From assembly GCA_003159675.1 (NCBI GenBank), contig PLQC01000090.1, forward strand, positions 1 through 32,410: 32,410 bases of DNA, given 5' to 3'. Below are positions 11,864 through 22,987 of the stretch, piece after piece. The notes under the pieces were generated by a model. That model had not been told where the DNA came from and searched no databases. It saw only the letters and a program-made list of their open reading frames with translations. Position 1 is the stretch's first letter. Each line of letters starts with the position of its first letter. Position numbers and translations under genes: made by a program. The DNA is from Limisphaerales bacterium (GTDB lineage: Bacteria > Verrucomicrobiota > Verrucomicrobiia > Limisphaerales > BOG-1460).

Positions 11864-12090
11864 ACTTGATAGAATTTTAATGCTTCCCTCGCTTCTTTGA
11901 GTTTCTTTCGTGCCACATTGTTGAGGTTTAATCATCGTGGTAATTGCACGTCTTGGCTTTTCTTCGGCATCTCCCTGGACCGGACAGAAAAATCCTCTGT
12001 GACATAACCGTTTGCGATTTTCCAAACGCGCCGGGCACGATCCCTGCATAAGCCTCACCGCAATCAAACTGACATTGAGCGAATTGAGTT

Positions 12091-13989
12091 ATGACAACAA
12101 TCGAGATTATCCAGATCGTACTCTTCTTTGGGTTGGGCATCGCACTGACGCCGCCGGTGGGTCGTTTCATGGCGAAGGTGTACAAAGGTGAGAAAACCAT
12201 TCTTCATCCGATTTTCCATCCAATCGAGAATGTCATCTACCGGCTGACGGGGATCGATCCGAACGAGGAGATGACCTGGTTGACGTACTTCTGGGCCGTG
12301 CTGCTGTTCGCCACGGTCGGCTTCGCGGCAGACTTGGCGATCTTCATGACCCAGCAATGGCTGCCGCTGAATCCGCAAAAACTGCCCAACTGCTCCTGGC
12401 ATCTGGCATTCATGCAGGCCTGGAGCTTCACGTGCAATGCGGACTGGCAGTCCTACGCGGGCGAGACGACCATGAGTTACTTTTCGCAGATCTTCGCCAT
12501 CATGGTGCACCAGTTTCTGAGTGGCGCGTCGGGGCTTGCGGTCCTGGTGGCTGTGGGGCGGGCCTTGAAGCGGGCTTCGGTCAAGACTGTCGGCAATTTC
12601 TGGGTCGATCTGACCCGGGGCCTCCTTTATTTCGTGCTACCGATTTCCGTGCTTTGGGCCATTCCATTGGCCTGGCAAGGCGTACCGCAGACCTGGAAGC
12701 CCTACCCCACCGCCAGCCTCATGGAGCCGTACACCACGCAGGTGCAAAAAACGGATGACAAAGGCAACAACGTGACCACCAACATCCAGTTGGTGCTGCA
12801 AGCCCCGAAGCTGGATGCCAAAGGCCAACCCATGATGGCCAACGGCGCTGCGGTGATGATCGATGTGCCGCAGGTGGACTCCAAAGGCCTGCCCATCATG
12901 ACCAATGTGCCGGTCATGGTGGATGCCAAGGTCGATACTCAACCCATCCCGATCGGACCCGTGGCGTCGCTTGAATCGATCAAGCAACTCTTCACCAACG
13001 GCGGCGGCTGGTACAACGTAAACAGCGCGCATCCGTATGAGAATCCCACTCCGCTGACCAATTTCCTGGAATTGCTGGCGATCATTGTCGTGCCGATGGC
13101 GCAGGTCTATATGTTCGGGCTGCTGGTCGGGAACAAGAAGCACGCCTGGTGTTTGTTCAACGTGATGCTCGCCCTGTTTGTGCTTTCATTCATCGTGGCC
13201 TGGTACTACGAGTCGCGGCCCAATCCGGTGATGGCCGGCGCGATGCCGAACATGGAAGGCAAGGAACAGCGGATTGGGGTGATGAACAGCGTATTGTGGG
13301 GCACTTCCTGCACCGCGATCGACAACGGCTCGGTCAATTCGATGCATGACAGTTGGATGCCGCTGGCCGGAATGATGCCAATGTGGAACATCATGATCGG
13401 CGAAATGCTCTTCGGCGGCATCGGCTGCGGCATGTATTGCATGTTGTTCCACGTGATCATCACGGTGTTCATTGCCGGGCTGATGATTGGACGAACGCCG
13501 GAATATCTGGGCAAGAAACTTGACGCGTGGGTGGCCACCTGGGCTGTGATCGGCGTTCTCGTTCCAAACGCAGCGTGTCTCCTTCCGACGGCCCTGGCCG
13601 TCGAGGTGCCGCAGGGCCTGTCCAGTATGAATAACGGCGGCCCGCACGGATTAAGCGAAGTACTTTACTGCTTCGCTGAGGCGGCCAACAACAACGGCAG
13701 CGCCTTCGCCGGGCTGAACGCCAACACGCCCTTCTACAACATCGGCGCCGGGATTGTCATCTGGATCGGACGATTCATCCCCATCATATCCATATTGGCG
13801 ATTGTGGGCAGACTGGCTTCCAAGAAAACCGTCGAAGCCTCCGCGGGCACGCTCCCCACTCACGGCCTGACGTTTGGCCTCACGTTGACGGGTGTCATCT
13901 GCGTCGTCGCGGCGCTGACGTTTTTCCCGGCACTCTGCCTGGGACCGATCGTCGAGCATGGATTGATGCTGGCGGGTCGAGCGTTCTAA
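12091..13989 (+). CDS. kdpA: Potassium-transporting ATPase subunit A, divergent copy 1
   Basis: [64 protein letters not shown]. Confidence 0.95.
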   Translation: MTTIEIIQIVLFFGLGIALTPPVGRFMAKVYKGEKTILHPIFHPIENVIYRLTGIDPNEEMTWLTYFWAVLLFATVGFAADLAIFMTQQWLPLNPQKLPNCSWHLAFMQAWSFTCNADWQSYAGETTMSYFSQIFAIMVHQFLSGASGLAVLVAVGRALKRASVKTVGNFWVDLTRGLLYFVLPISVLWAIPLAWQGVPQTWKPYPTASLMEPYTTQVQKTDDKGNNVTTNIQLVLQAPKLDAKGQPMMANGAAVMIDVPQVDSKGLPIMTNVPVMVDAKVDTQPIPIGPVASLESIKQLFTNGGGWYNVNSAHPYENPTPLTNFLELLAIIVVPMAQVYMFGLLVGNKKHAWCLFNVMLALFVLSFIVAWYYESRPNPVMAGAMPNMEGKEQRIGVMNSVLWGTSCTAIDNGSVNSMHDSWMPLAGMMPMWNIMIGEMLFGGIGCGMYCMLFHVIITVFIAGLMIGRTPEYLGKKLDAWVATWAVIGVLVPNAACLLPTALAVEVPQGLSSMNNGGPHGLSEVLYCFAEAANNNGSAFAGLNANTPFYNIGAGIVIWIGRFIPIISILAIVGRLASKKTVEASAGTLPTHGLTFGLTLTGVICVVAALTFFPALCLGPIVEHGLMLAGRAF

Positions 13990-14019
13990 ATCATCCCAAC
14001 AACTTTCAACAAAATTCAT

Positions 14020-16197
14020 ATGAGCACAAAAATCGAATTCAAGTATTCGGAGCTGTTCCGTCAGGCGGTGATTGACGCGTTCAAGAAGCTGCATCCGCGC
14101 GACGAAATCAAGAACCTGGTGATGTTCGTTGTGTGGCTTGGCTCCATCTGGACGACAATCATTCTTTTCCTGCCAGGCCAGTTGAACCTGTTCAATATAC
14201 AGATTTGCTTCTGGCTGTGGTTCACCTGCCTCTTTGCCAATTTCGCCGAAGCAATGGCCGAAGGCCGGGGCAAAGCGCATGCCGATGCACTCAAGAAAAT
14301 GCGCACGAAGACCATGGCACGCGCGATTGTGGATGACAAAGAGGTTCAGATCGCCAGCTCGGATCTGAAAGTGGGCGACTACTTTGTATGCGAAGCCGGG
14401 GAGTTGATTCCCGCCGACGGTGAAATCGAGGAGGGCATTGCCACGGTGGATGAATCGGCGATTACGGGCGAGTCCGCGCCCGTGGTGCGTGAAAGCGGAG
14501 GGGATCGCAGCGCAGTAACCGGAGGCACCCGGGTGCTCAGTGATCGGATCGTGGTGCGGGTCACCGCCGAAGCCGGCCACTCCTTTCTCGACCGGATGAT
14601 TGAGATGATTGAAGGCGCGCGCCGCCAAAAAACGCCGAACGAGATCGCGCTGAACATCGTGTTGGTCAGCCTGACGGCGCTTTTCATCGTCGTGGTCTTT
14701 GTGCTGCCGCCTTACGCCCATTACAACGAAAACCAGGCTGGTCAGAAGGGAGTGGTGTTGACTTCCATTCCCGTGCTGCTGTCGCTGATTGTTTGTTTGA
14801 TCCCGACGACTATCGGCGGCCTTTTGAGCGCGATCGGCATCGCCGGCATCGACCGTTTGATGCGCCGCAACGTCCTGGCGACGAGCGGTCGGGCGGTCGA
14901 GGCTGCGGGCGACGTGGACGTACTGCTGCTCGACAAGACCGGGACGATCACACTCGGCAACCGTCAAGCGACGGAATTCATTCCTGCTCCGGGCGTCAAA
15001 GTGGAAGAACTTGCGGAAGCCGCACAACTCGCTTCTCTGGCCGATGAAACGCCTGAGGGCCGCTCCATCGCCGTGCTGGCGAAAGAAAAATATGGTCTGC
15101 GGGGCCAGGAAGTGGCCGAACGATTCGCGACCTTCGTGCCATTCACGGCGCAAACACGAATGAGCGGCGTGGACCTTTACGCGGAGCCACAACCCCAGCC
15201 GGACGTGAAGAAGAACGAGATGGCCATCACCGGCCGCTCGAAAGCTGCTTCTGCACCACCGTCGTTGGCAATCGAGCCCACTGGTCATCCGATCCGTTGC
15301 ATTCGCAAAGGCGCAGCCGAAGCCATGGCAAAACTTGTGAAAGAGAAGGGCGGACAGGTGGACCAAAGCATGATGAACAAGGTGGACGAGATTTCACGAC
15401 AAGGAGGCACCCCGTTGCTGGTGGCCGATGGCGGCCGGCCGCTCGGCATCATCCACCTCAAAGACATCGTCAAAGGCGGCATTAAAGAGCGCTTCGCGCA
15501 ACTCCGCAAGATGGGCATCAGCACGGTGATGATCACCGGTGACAACAAACTGACCGCGGCCGCGATTGCCGCCGAGGCCGGTGTGGACGATTACATTGCG
15601 CAGGCGAAGCCGGAGGACAAGCTGGCCCGCATCCGCAAGGAACAGGAAGGCGGCAAACTGATCGCGATGATTGGCGACGGCACCAACGACGCACCGGCGC
15701 TGGCGCAGGCCGATGTGGGCGTGGCGATGAACACCGGCACCCAAGCCGCGCGCGAAGCCGGCAACATGGTGGACCTGGACAGCAACCCGACCAAGCTCAT
15801 CGAGGTGGTGGAAATCGGCAAGCAATTGCTGATGACGCGCGGCGCGCTGACCACGTTCAGCATCGCCAACGATGTTTCGAAGTATTTTGCCATCCTGCCG
15901 GCGATGTTTGGATTGCTCTACGCGGCAAGCGCCGGGGGTCGCGGCCCGCTCGACAAGCTGAACATCATGTATCTGCACTCGCCGCAGAGCGCCATCCTGG
16001 CGGCGGTCATTTTCAACGCCTTGATCATCGTGGCGCTGATTCCCCTTGCGTTGAAAGGTGTGAAATACCGTCCTCTTGGCGCCGCCGTGATTTTGCGCAA
16101 CAACATGCTGATTTATGGCATTGGCGGCATCATCGTGCCGTTCATATTCATCAAATTGATCGATATGCTCCTGGTGTTGGTCCACCTGGCACCTTGA
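14020..16197 (+). CDS. kdpB: Potassium-transporting ATPase subunit B, copy 1
   Basis: P-type ATPase motifs [54 protein letters not shown]. Confidence 0.97.
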   Translation: MSTKIEFKYSELFRQAVIDAFKKLHPRDEIKNLVMFVVWLGSIWTTIILFLPGQLNLFNIQICFWLWFTCLFANFAEAMAEGRGKAHADALKKMRTKTMARAIVDDKEVQIASSDLKVGDYFVCEAGELIPADGEIEEGIATVDESAITGESAPVVRESGGDRSAVTGGTRVLSDRIVVRVTAEAGHSFLDRMIEMIEGARRQKTPNEIALNIVLVSLTALFIVVVFVLPPYAHYNENQAGQKGVVLTSIPVLLSLIVCLIPTTIGGLLSAIGIAGIDRLMRRNVLATSGRAVEAAGDVDVLLLDKTGTITLGNRQATEFIPAPGVKVEELAEAAQLASLADETPEGRSIAVLAKEKYGLRGQEVAERFATFVPFTAQTRMSGVDLYAEPQPQPDVKKNEMAITGRSKAASAPPSLAIEPTGHPIRCIRKGAAEAMAKLVKEKGGQVDQSMMNKVDEISRQGGTPLLVADGGRPLGIIHLKDIVKGGIKERFAQLRKMGISTVMITGDNKLTAAAIAAEAGVDDYIAQAKPEDKLARIRKEQEGGKLIAMIGDGTNDAPALAQADVGVAMNTGTQAAREAGNMVDLDSNPTKLIEVVEIGKQLLMTRGALTTFSIANDVSKYFAILPAMFGLLYAASAGGRGPLDKLNIMYLHSPQSAILAAVIFNALIIVALIPLALKGVKYRPLGAAVILRNNMLIYGIGGIIVPFIFIKLIDMLLVLVHLAP

Positions 16198-16233
16198 TCC
16201 GCCGATGCCCTTAAACTCAAACGAGGAAATACT

Positions 16234-16857
16234 ATGATAAAACTTATTATCCAATCCGTAAGGCAGACGATTTTGTGGAGTATCGTGGCCGGAGTAATAT
16301 ACCCGGTCATCATTACTGTCATCGCGCAAGTGGCGTTTCACGATCAGGCGAATGGAAGCCTGGTCCAGCGGGACGGCAAAATCATCGGTTCTGCGTTCCT
16401 GGCGCAGCAGTTCCAAGGCACCAATTACTTCTGGCCGCGACCGTCGGCATGTGGTTACGGCACGGGGCCATCGGGCATCGTGGCGTCAAGTGGCAGCAAC
16501 CTGGGACCCACCAGCGCGCCCTTGCACACGAATGTCATAAACAACATCTCTGCCTTCATCAGCGGGAACAACCTGCCCACCAACACGCCCGTGCCGGCCG
16601 ACATGATCTATGCCTCGGCCAGTGGCCTTGATCCGCATATCAGCCCCGAAGCCGCGCGTCTTCAGATCGCTCGCGTGGCCGCCTCGCGCGGCATGAGCGA
16701 GGACAAAGTCAAGGCGCTGGTGGATCAATTCACCGAGCCGCCGCAGTGGGGCTTTCTCGGCCAGGCGCGAGTGAATGTGTTGCTGTTGAACGTGGCCCTC
16801 GACCAGGCCCAGGCCGAAGCGAAGAAAGCCGAAACCGGCGCACCATCGAAAGGTTGA
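16234..16857 (+). CDS. kdpC: Potassium-transporting ATPase subunit C, copy 1
   Basis: FHDQANGSLVQRDGKIIGSAFLAQQFQGTNYFWPRPSA...GSNLGPTS...VPADMIYASASGLDPHISPEAA. Confidence 0.95.
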   Translation: MIKLIIQSVRQTILWSIVAGVIYPVIITVIAQVAFHDQANGSLVQRDGKIIGSAFLAQQFQGTNYFWPRPSACGYGTGPSGIVASSGSNLGPTSAPLHTNVINNISAFISGNNLPTNTPVPADMIYASASGLDPHISPEAARLQIARVAASRGMSEDKVKALVDQFTEPPQWGFLGQARVNVLLLNVALDQAQAEAKKAETGAPSKG

Positions 16858-16922
16858 TGATGCGCGTGTAAACCGCCAGGGAGTCAGGCTGCCTTGGCCA
16901 TCTACAGTCCCTGCGTCATGCC

Positions 16923-17690
16923 GTGAAGCCGAATCCCATCGCGTTGCTCATTGACGATGATAAGGCGAACCGGCGCCTGTTGCGGATGCTGCTGGAATCG
17001 CAACATTATCGCCTGTTTGAATCGGAGAACGGCCATCTGGGTCTGGCTGCCGCGAGAGCGTGTCAGCCGGACGTGATCATTCTCGAGTTGGCGTTGCCGG
17101 ACATGGGCGGCATGACGGTGCTGAAGCGGTTGCGCCAATCAGGCCAAACTCCGGTGCTGGTGCTCTCCGTCTGCAATCGCGAGGCGGACACCGTCGCGGC
17201 GCTCGATGGGGGCGCGAACGATTATATGACAAAACCGTTCAGCGAAGCGGAATTGCTCGCCCGCCTTCGAGTCCTCCGACGTTGCATTCCCAGTGAATTC
17301 GAGGAGCCGGTGCTGATCGAGGGAGACCTCAAGGTGGATTTGATCAAACACCTGGTTGTCTTGAGCGGTCGCAGAATTGATCTCACACCCACCGAAGAGG
17401 CGCTGTTTCACGCGCTCGTCGCCTATGCGGGCAAGGTGGTCACCGGCAAACACCTGCTTCGTTCGGTCTGGGGTGCGGAAGGAGAGAATCAAGGGCAATA
17501 CTTGCGTGTCTTCATCTCCAACCTCAGAAAAAAGCTGGAAGGGACCCACGGAAGAGTTGTCATCGAAACCACTGGCAGTCTCGGTTATCGGCTCCTGTTA
17601 CGGAGCGGCGGTCGAATAGACGGAGATGTTGAATTTCCGTCCGAAACGATTGAACTCCAAAACGGTGAATGTCGAACCGCCCGAGAATGA
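16923..17690 (+). CDS. kdpE: KdpE-like OmpR-family response regulator, copy 2 (Glu at phosphoacceptor position)
   Basis: Paralog of 10618-11361 (MKPNPIALLIDDDKANRRLLR; DVIILELALPDMGG; MTKPF; winged-helix LTPTEEALFHALVAYAGKVVTGKHLLRSVWG). Confidence 0.85.
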   Translation: MKPNPIALLIDDDKANRRLLRMLLESQHYRLFESENGHLGLAAARACQPDVIILELALPDMGGMTVLKRLRQSGQTPVLVLSVCNREADTVAALDGGANDYMTKPFSEAELLARLRVLRRCIPSEFEEPVLIEGDLKVDLIKHLVVLSGRRIDLTPTEEALFHALVAYAGKVVTGKHLLRSVWGAEGENQGQYLRVFISNLRKKLEGTHGRVVIETTGSLGYRLLLRSGGRIDGDVEFPSETIELQNGECRTARE

Positions 17691-17798
17691 ACAGGCGGGC
17701 GTAACAGCCCGTTGAAAAAGCAGGAGCTGACGTGAGGAGGCTCTGTTCAGCCATAATTTGTTCATGCGGTTTTTCGAACTGAAGCGGAGCTGAGCGGA

Positions 17799-17826
17799 GT
17801 TGAGGGTTGAATGTTGAGGGTTGAGA
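17799..17826. repeat. Short direct repeat GTTGAGGGTTGAAT/GTTGAGGGTTGAGA
   Basis: Two adjacent 14-nt units sharing 12 of 14 bases. Confidence 0.6.
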
Positions 17827-17836
17827 GAGACGGAAG

Positions 17837-18115
17837 GTGAAAGGACGTGGATTCGCCATGAATCGGCAGACAGACGATGACAAATTCAGGCGTATGAGCG
17901 CGATTGCCATGAAGGACGTTTTGGCCCTGAGCGTGGCCGAACGCATCCAACTGGTGGAAGACATCTGGGACTCGATTGCTGCATCGGGAGAGACACTGCC
18001 CGTTCCGGATGCCCTGCGAGAGGAGTTGGATCGGCGAGTTGAAGATCATCGGCTCCACCCGGATACCGGAACGGATTGGAATGACTTAAGGCGTCGTCTT
18101 GGCAAATCGAAATGA
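17837..18115 (+). CDS. Addiction module antitoxin (TIGR02574/Unstab_antitox-like)
   Basis: LALSVAERIQLVEDIWDSIAASGETLPVPDALREELDRRVEDHRLHPDTGTDWNDLRRRL; ATGA overlap with the downstream toxin frame. Confidence 0.8.
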   Translation: MKGRGFAMNRQTDDDKFRRMSAIAMKDVLALSVAERIQLVEDIWDSIAASGETLPVPDALREELDRRVEDHRLHPDTGTDWNDLRRRLGKSK

Positions 18116-18408
18116 CCCGGCGCGTCATCCTCAAGCCGGCGGCCGAGGCGGAGATGGAACAAGCGCATGCCTGGTACGAACAGCTTAAAGCCGGTTTGGG
18201 TCATGAGTTTCTATGATGCGTCGATGGCTGCATCGCTTCGCTACAGCGCAATCCCGAAGCGTATCCGGTGGCACATAAGCACGTTCGCATGGCGCTGGTG
18301 AGAAGGTTTCCCTACCTGGTTTTCTAAACGCCGGAAACGAATCAAATTACGGTGTTCTCTGTTTTTCACGCTGCCAGGGACCCGCAAATCTGGAAACGGC
18401 GGGTTTAG
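18112..18408 (+). pseudogene. ParE/RelE-type toxin pseudogene with two in-frame stops
   Basis: Single frame: MTRRVILKPAAEAEMEQAHAWYEQLKAGLGHEFL*CVDGCIASLQRNPEAYPVAHKHVRMALVRRFPYLVF*TPETNQITVFSVFHAARDPQIWKRRV*. Stops at 18214-18216 and 18325-18327. Confidence 0.85.
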
Positions 18409-18431
18409 CCCGGAAGCGCTTGGATACGCAA

Positions 18432-19022
18432 TCATTTGGCGTTCAAACTGTCCAGAGCCAGGTTGAGGGTGAGGACGTTCACACCCGGCTCGCCAAGAAA
18501 GCCGAGATCCGGACCTTCGGTGTTCGAGCGCACAAGTTCGAGAACCTTTTCCACGCTCAGGCCCCGGGCCCTGGCGACGCGCGGGGCCTGAAGCTCGGCG
18601 TTGCGCACGCTGATGTGCGGGTCCAAGCCGCTGCCGGAAGCAGTGACGGCGTCGGCGGGCACCGGCGCGTTCGTGGCCAGCCCGTTTTGTGCGCGGTAAT
18701 CCGCGATGTTCTGAGCAATGGAATCGTGGAGTTTCTGCGAGGTTGGGCCAAAATTGCTGCCGCCCGAACTGGTGGGATCGTAACCATTACCCGCAGCCGA
18801 AGGGCGCGAATGGAAATATTTGTCCGCGGTGAACTGTTGGCCCAGCAACCGCGAGCCGCGCAGGGTGCCGCTGGGATCAACAATCAAACTGCCGTTGGCT
18901 CTGTCGTGGAAGAGCGCCTGAGCGATTCCGAACACGACGAGCGGATAAAGCCCGCAGCAAACCACCGCAAGGATCAAGGTGGACATCACTGCACCGCGAA
19001 TTTCAGCGAAGAATTCTTTCAT
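18432..19022 (-). CDS. kdpC: Potassium-transporting ATPase subunit C, copy 2
   Basis: FHDRANGSLIVDPSGTLRGSRLLGQQFTADKYFHSRPSAAGNGYDPTSSGGSNFGPTS...SGLDPHISVRNAELQAPRVARARG. Confidence 0.95.
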   Translation of the reverse strand: MKEFFAEIRGAVMSTLILAVVCCGLYPLVVFGIAQALFHDRANGSLIVDPSGTLRGSRLLGQQFTADKYFHSRPSAAGNGYDPTSSGGSNFGPTSQKLHDSIAQNIADYRAQNGLATNAPVPADAVTASGSGLDPHISVRNAELQAPRVARARGLSVEKVLELVRSNTEGPDLGFLGEPGVNVLTLNLALDSLNAK

Positions 19023-19025
19023 ACC

Positions 19026-21041
19026 TTAAACGAGTCTGAGGGCCGTAATGATGACATCGATGAATTTGATTCCGGCAAATGGAATGATGACGCCGCCCAA
19101 GCCGTAGATGAGGAGGTTGCGCCGGAGAATGGCCAGTGCCCCGATCGGCTCAAACTTTACGCCGCGCAACGCCAGCGGAATCAGGGTGATGATGATCAGC
19201 GCGTTGAAAATGACGGCGCTCAGGATGGCGCTGGTCGGGCTGTGGAGGCGCATGATGTTGAGCGGCGCAATGGCCGGAAAGGTTCCGACCAGCATTGCCG
19301 GAATGATTGCGAAGTATTTGGCGACGTCGTTGGCGATGCTGAAGGTGGTGAGCGAACCGCGCGTAATGAGCAATTGCTTGCCGATTTCAATGACCTCGAG
19401 GAGCTTGGTCGGATTGGAATCCAGGTCCACCATGTTACCTGCTTCCTTGGCGGCTTGTGTGCCGGTGTTCATGGCCACGCCGACATCAGCCTGGGCCAGC
19501 GCCGGCGCGTCATTCGTCCCGTCGCCAATCATGGCCACCATGCGCCCGCCGCTTTGTTCCTTTCGGATGAGCGCGAGTTTGTCCTCCGGTTTCGCTTCGG
19601 CGAGGAAATCATCCACGCCCGCCTCGGCGGCGATGGCCGTCGCCGTCAGTTTGTTGTCGCCGGTGATCATGATGGTCTTGATTCCCATCTTGCGGAACTG
19701 GGCAAAACGCTCTTTGATGCCGCCTTTCACAACGTCTTTCAAGTGAATGACGCCCAATACTTTCTCGCGCGTTGCAACCACAAGAGGTGTGCCGCCGGAC
19801 TTGGAAATTCTTTCGATGGTATGCTCCGTTGCTGTCGAGATGCTGTCGTTGACGAACCCGCGGATGGCGTCGGTTGCGCCTTTGCGATATTGCACACCGT
19901 TCAAATCCACACCGCTCATGCGCGTTTGGGCGGTGAAGTTGATGAATTGTGCGCCGGGCATTTCATGGAGCTGGCGTTCGCGAATGCCGAATTTCTTCGC
20001 CAGCACGACAACGCTTCGGCCTTCCGGCGTTTCGTCCGCCAACGAAGACAATTGCGCGGCATCGGCCAGTTCCTGCTCGGTGACGCCCGGCGCGGGAATG
20101 AATTCCGTCGCCTGGCGATTGCCGAGTGTGATCGTCCCGGTCTTGTCGAGCAGCAACACATCCACGTCGCCCGACGCCTCAACCGCGCGGCCGCTCATCG
20201 CCAGCACGTTGTGCTGCAGCAAACGATCCATGCCGGCAATGCCAATCGCGCTCAATAACCCGCCAATCGTCGTCGGGATCAAACACACCAGCAGCGCGAT
20301 CAAAACCGGCACGGAGAATTCAGCGCCGGAATAAATGCCGAACGGCTTCAGCGTCACACAGACCAGCAGGAAAATCACCGTCAACGCGGCCAATAGAATC
20401 GTCAATGCGATTTCGTTCGGCGTCTTTTGGCGCTGCGCACCTTCCACCAGGGAAATCATCCGATCCAGAAATCCTTCGCCGGGATTGACGGAGATGCGAA
20501 TTTTGATTTCGTCCGACAGCACCCGCGTGCCGCCGGTGACGGCACTGCGATCACCGCCGCTCTCGCGAATCACCGGTGCCGATTCGCCCGTAATGGCTGA
20601 TTCGTCCACCGAGGCAGCGCCTTCGATGACATCGCCGTCGGCGGGAATGATTTCGGTCGCGCGCACCAGGACGACATTTCCCTTGCGGAGTTCCGAGGCA
20701 TTGACTTCTTCAAGTTGCCCGTTGCTGCCGATGCGGCGCGTTTTCGTTTGCACGCGGGTCTTGCGCAAGGCCTGGGCCTGGGCTTTGCCCCGGCCTTCGG
20801 CCATCGCCTCGGCAAAATTGGCAAACAATACCGTGAACCACAACCAGAGCGCCAATTGAGCGATAAATCCGCGATCCAGCCGCGGGGTGAAAATCCCGAC
20901 GGTGGTCAGCGCCGCGCCGACCATGGTCACGAACATGACCGGATTTTTGATCATTAACCGGGGGTCGAGCTTCTTGAACGCGTCCATCGTCGCCGGCCCG
21001 GCGATTTTCCAATCAAATAGAGAAGGAGGTTTCTGTGTCAT
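19026..21041 (-). CDS. kdpB: Potassium-transporting ATPase subunit B, copy 2
   Basis: [13 protein letters not shown] start (ORF track extends to 21122 upstream); [59 protein letters not shown]. Confidence 0.97.
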   Translation of the reverse strand: MTQKPPSLFDWKIAGPATMDAFKKLDPRLMIKNPVMFVTMVGAALTTVGIFTPRLDRGFIAQLALWLWFTVLFANFAEAMAEGRGKAQAQALRKTRVQTKTRRIGSNGQLEEVNASELRKGNVVLVRATEIIPADGDVIEGAASVDESAITGESAPVIRESGGDRSAVTGGTRVLSDEIKIRISVNPGEGFLDRMISLVEGAQRQKTPNEIALTILLAALTVIFLLVCVTLKPFGIYSGAEFSVPVLIALLVCLIPTTIGGLLSAIGIAGMDRLLQHNVLAMSGRAVEASGDVDVLLLDKTGTITLGNRQATEFIPAPGVTEQELADAAQLSSLADETPEGRSVVVLAKKFGIRERQLHEMPGAQFINFTAQTRMSGVDLNGVQYRKGATDAIRGFVNDSISTATEHTIERISKSGGTPLVVATREKVLGVIHLKDVVKGGIKERFAQFRKMGIKTIMITGDNKLTATAIAAEAGVDDFLAEAKPEDKLALIRKEQSGGRMVAMIGDGTNDAPALAQADVGVAMNTGTQAAKEAGNMVDLDSNPTKLLEVIEIGKQLLITRGSLTTFSIANDVAKYFAIIPAMLVGTFPAIAPLNIMRLHSPTSAILSAVIFNALIIITLIPLALRGVKFEPIGALAILRRNLLIYGLGGVIIPFAGIKFIDVIITALRLV

Positions 21042-21061
21042 AGGGTGAAAGCGCGAATCAA

Positions 21062-22978
21062 TCAATAGAGTTTTCCCAGAAGGGTCTGGAAGTGCTCGAC
21101 AATCGGCCCGAGTGTCAGGCAAGGCAGAAAGTTGAGCGCGCCGACCAGCAGGACCGTCCCGAGCAGCAACAGGACGAAAGTGAAGCCGGAAACCGGGAAA
21201 GTGCCGGCGCTCAAGGGGACAATCTTCTTTTGCGCGAGCGATCCGGCCATGGCCATGATGGGCACAATCATCAGGAACCGACCGATCAACATGGCGAGGC
21301 CGATGGTTGTGTTATACCAGGGAGTATTGGCATTCAAGCCGGCGAAGGCGCTGCCGTTATTTCCGTTGGCGGAACTGAATGCGTAAAGGATTTCACTCAA
21401 TCCGTGCGGGCCGGAGTTGTTCAACCCCGCCAGTCCCCATTGGCTGACCGACGCCCAGGCGGCAAAGCCAAGAATGGAAAGGGCCAGCACCAGCAGCGCC
21501 AGCATTGCCATTTTCACCTCGTAAGATTGGATTTTCTTGCCGAGGTATTCGGGCGTGCGCCCAACCATCAGGCCAGCGATGAAGACAGCGAGCACGACGA
21601 AAACGAGCATACCGTAGAGCCCCGCGCCCACGCCACCGATGATGATTTCGCCGAGTTGCATGTTGAACAACGGAACGAAGCCACCCAGTGCGGTGAAGGA
21701 ATCGTGCATGGAATTGACCGCGCCGCAGGAAGCATCGGTGGTGACAGTGGCGAACAAGGCGGAATTGAAAATGCCAAAGCGGACCTCTTTGCCTTCCATA
21801 TTCCCGTCTGCCACAGCCACCCCGAGCTGCTGGTGAATCGGGTTCCCCCTCGACTCAGCCCACCAGCAAAGCAACACGCCACCCAGGAACAACAGCATCA
21901 TGGCCGACCAAACCGACCATCCATGGGCCTGGTTTTTCGTCATTCGGCCGAGGTAATAGGTCAGGCCGCTGCCGATCGTGAAAATAGAGAGCATCTGGAT
22001 GAAGTTGGAAAGCGGCGTCGGGTTCTCGAACGGATGGGAGGCATTGGCGTTGAAAAATCCGCCGCCGTTCGTGCCGAGCATTTTGATGGCGATCTGTGAC
22101 GCCACCGGACCTTGCGCGATGGCTTGCTCCTCCACTTTTTGATCGACCATGACCGGCACATTGGTCATCGCGGGTTGGCCTTTCTCGTCGAGCTTCGGCA
22201 CATCGACCATCATCGCCACGCCGTTGGTCATTACCGGCTGACCTTTCTCGTCCAGCTTGGGCGCTTGAACCAGGACAGCGACGTTCGTTGTCACGGGTTG
22301 GCCCTTGTCATCGGTTTTGGGAACCTGGATGGTGTAAGGTTCTGTGAGTTTGGCTTTGGTGTAGGGTTTGAAGTTTTGAATCATTCCCTGTGAAACCAAG
22401 AAAACGGCGACGACCAGGCAAATGGGCAGCAGCAGGTAATAGGTGATGCGCACGAGATCCACCCAGAAGTTGCCAATCGTTTGGGCCGTGTGTCGCGCGA
22501 TGCCGCGAACCAGGGCTGCGGCAAGAGCGATGCCGGTGGCCGCTGAAGTAAAATTGTGGATCACCAGGGCGACCATCTGCGAGAGATAGGACATCGTGGA
22601 TTCGCCGCCGTAACTCTGCCAATTGGTGTTGGTGACAAAACTGACCGCAGTATTGAACGCCAGATCGGGGCTCACCGGGCCAAAGCCCTGCGGATTGAGC
22701 GGCAGCAGGTGCTGGAATCGCAGAATAGCATAAGTGAACAGGCAACTCACCAGGCTGAACAACAACATGGCGAAGGTGTATTGCTTCCAGCCCTGCTCCT
22801 GGTCCGGCTTCACACCCATCGCCCAATACGTCAGCCGCTCCAAAGGTTTTAGAACCGGATCGAGCCACGTCTTTCCCCTGGCATCGAGCACTCGAACCAG
22901 GTAAAGGCCCATGGGCTTGGTGATCAAAGCCAGGACCCCGACAAACACTGAAAGTTGCAACCAATCAATAGAGTGCAT
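21062..22978 (-). CDS. kdpA: Potassium-transporting ATPase subunit A, canonical copy 2
   Basis: [82 protein letters not shown]. Confidence 0.97.
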   Translation of the reverse strand: MHSIDWLQLSVFVGVLALITKPMGLYLVRVLDARGKTWLDPVLKPLERLTYWAMGVKPDQEQGWKQYTFAMLLFSLVSCLFTYAILRFQHLLPLNPQGFGPVSPDLAFNTAVSFVTNTNWQSYGGESTMSYLSQMVALVIHNFTSAATGIALAAALVRGIARHTAQTIGNFWVDLVRITYYLLLPICLVVAVFLVSQGMIQNFKPYTKAKLTEPYTIQVPKTDDKGQPVTTNVAVLVQAPKLDEKGQPVMTNGVAMMVDVPKLDEKGQPAMTNVPVMVDQKVEEQAIAQGPVASQIAIKMLGTNGGGFFNANASHPFENPTPLSNFIQMLSIFTIGSGLTYYLGRMTKNQAHGWSVWSAMMLLFLGGVLLCWWAESRGNPIHQQLGVAVADGNMEGKEVRFGIFNSALFATVTTDASCGAVNSMHDSFTALGGFVPLFNMQLGEIIIGGVGAGLYGMLVFVVLAVFIAGLMVGRTPEYLGKKIQSYEVKMAMLALLVLALSILGFAAWASVSQWGLAGLNNSGPHGLSEILYAFSSANGNNGSAFAGLNANTPWYNTTIGLAMLIGRFLMIVPIMAMAGSLAQKKIVPLSAGTFPVSGFTFVLLLLGTVLLVGALNFLPCLTLGPIVEHFQTLLGKLY

Positions 22979-22987
22979 GTGAGTTCC

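Noticed and set aside
11711-12090. c-di-AMP (ydaO-type) riboswitch upstream of kdpA
   Set aside because: Considered because it is known upstream of K+ transporters, but the conserved core was not recognisable by eye; needs an Infernal scan.
13651-15366. 571-aa minus-strand ORF opposite kdpA/kdpB
   Set aside because: Antisense shadow of strongly conserved kdp genes in GC-rich DNA; His/Arg/Gln-rich with no recognisable domain.
18420-20258. 612-aa plus-strand ORF opposite kdpC/kdpB copy 2
   Set aside because: Antisense shadow of kdpC and kdpB; low-complexity composition and no independent motifs.
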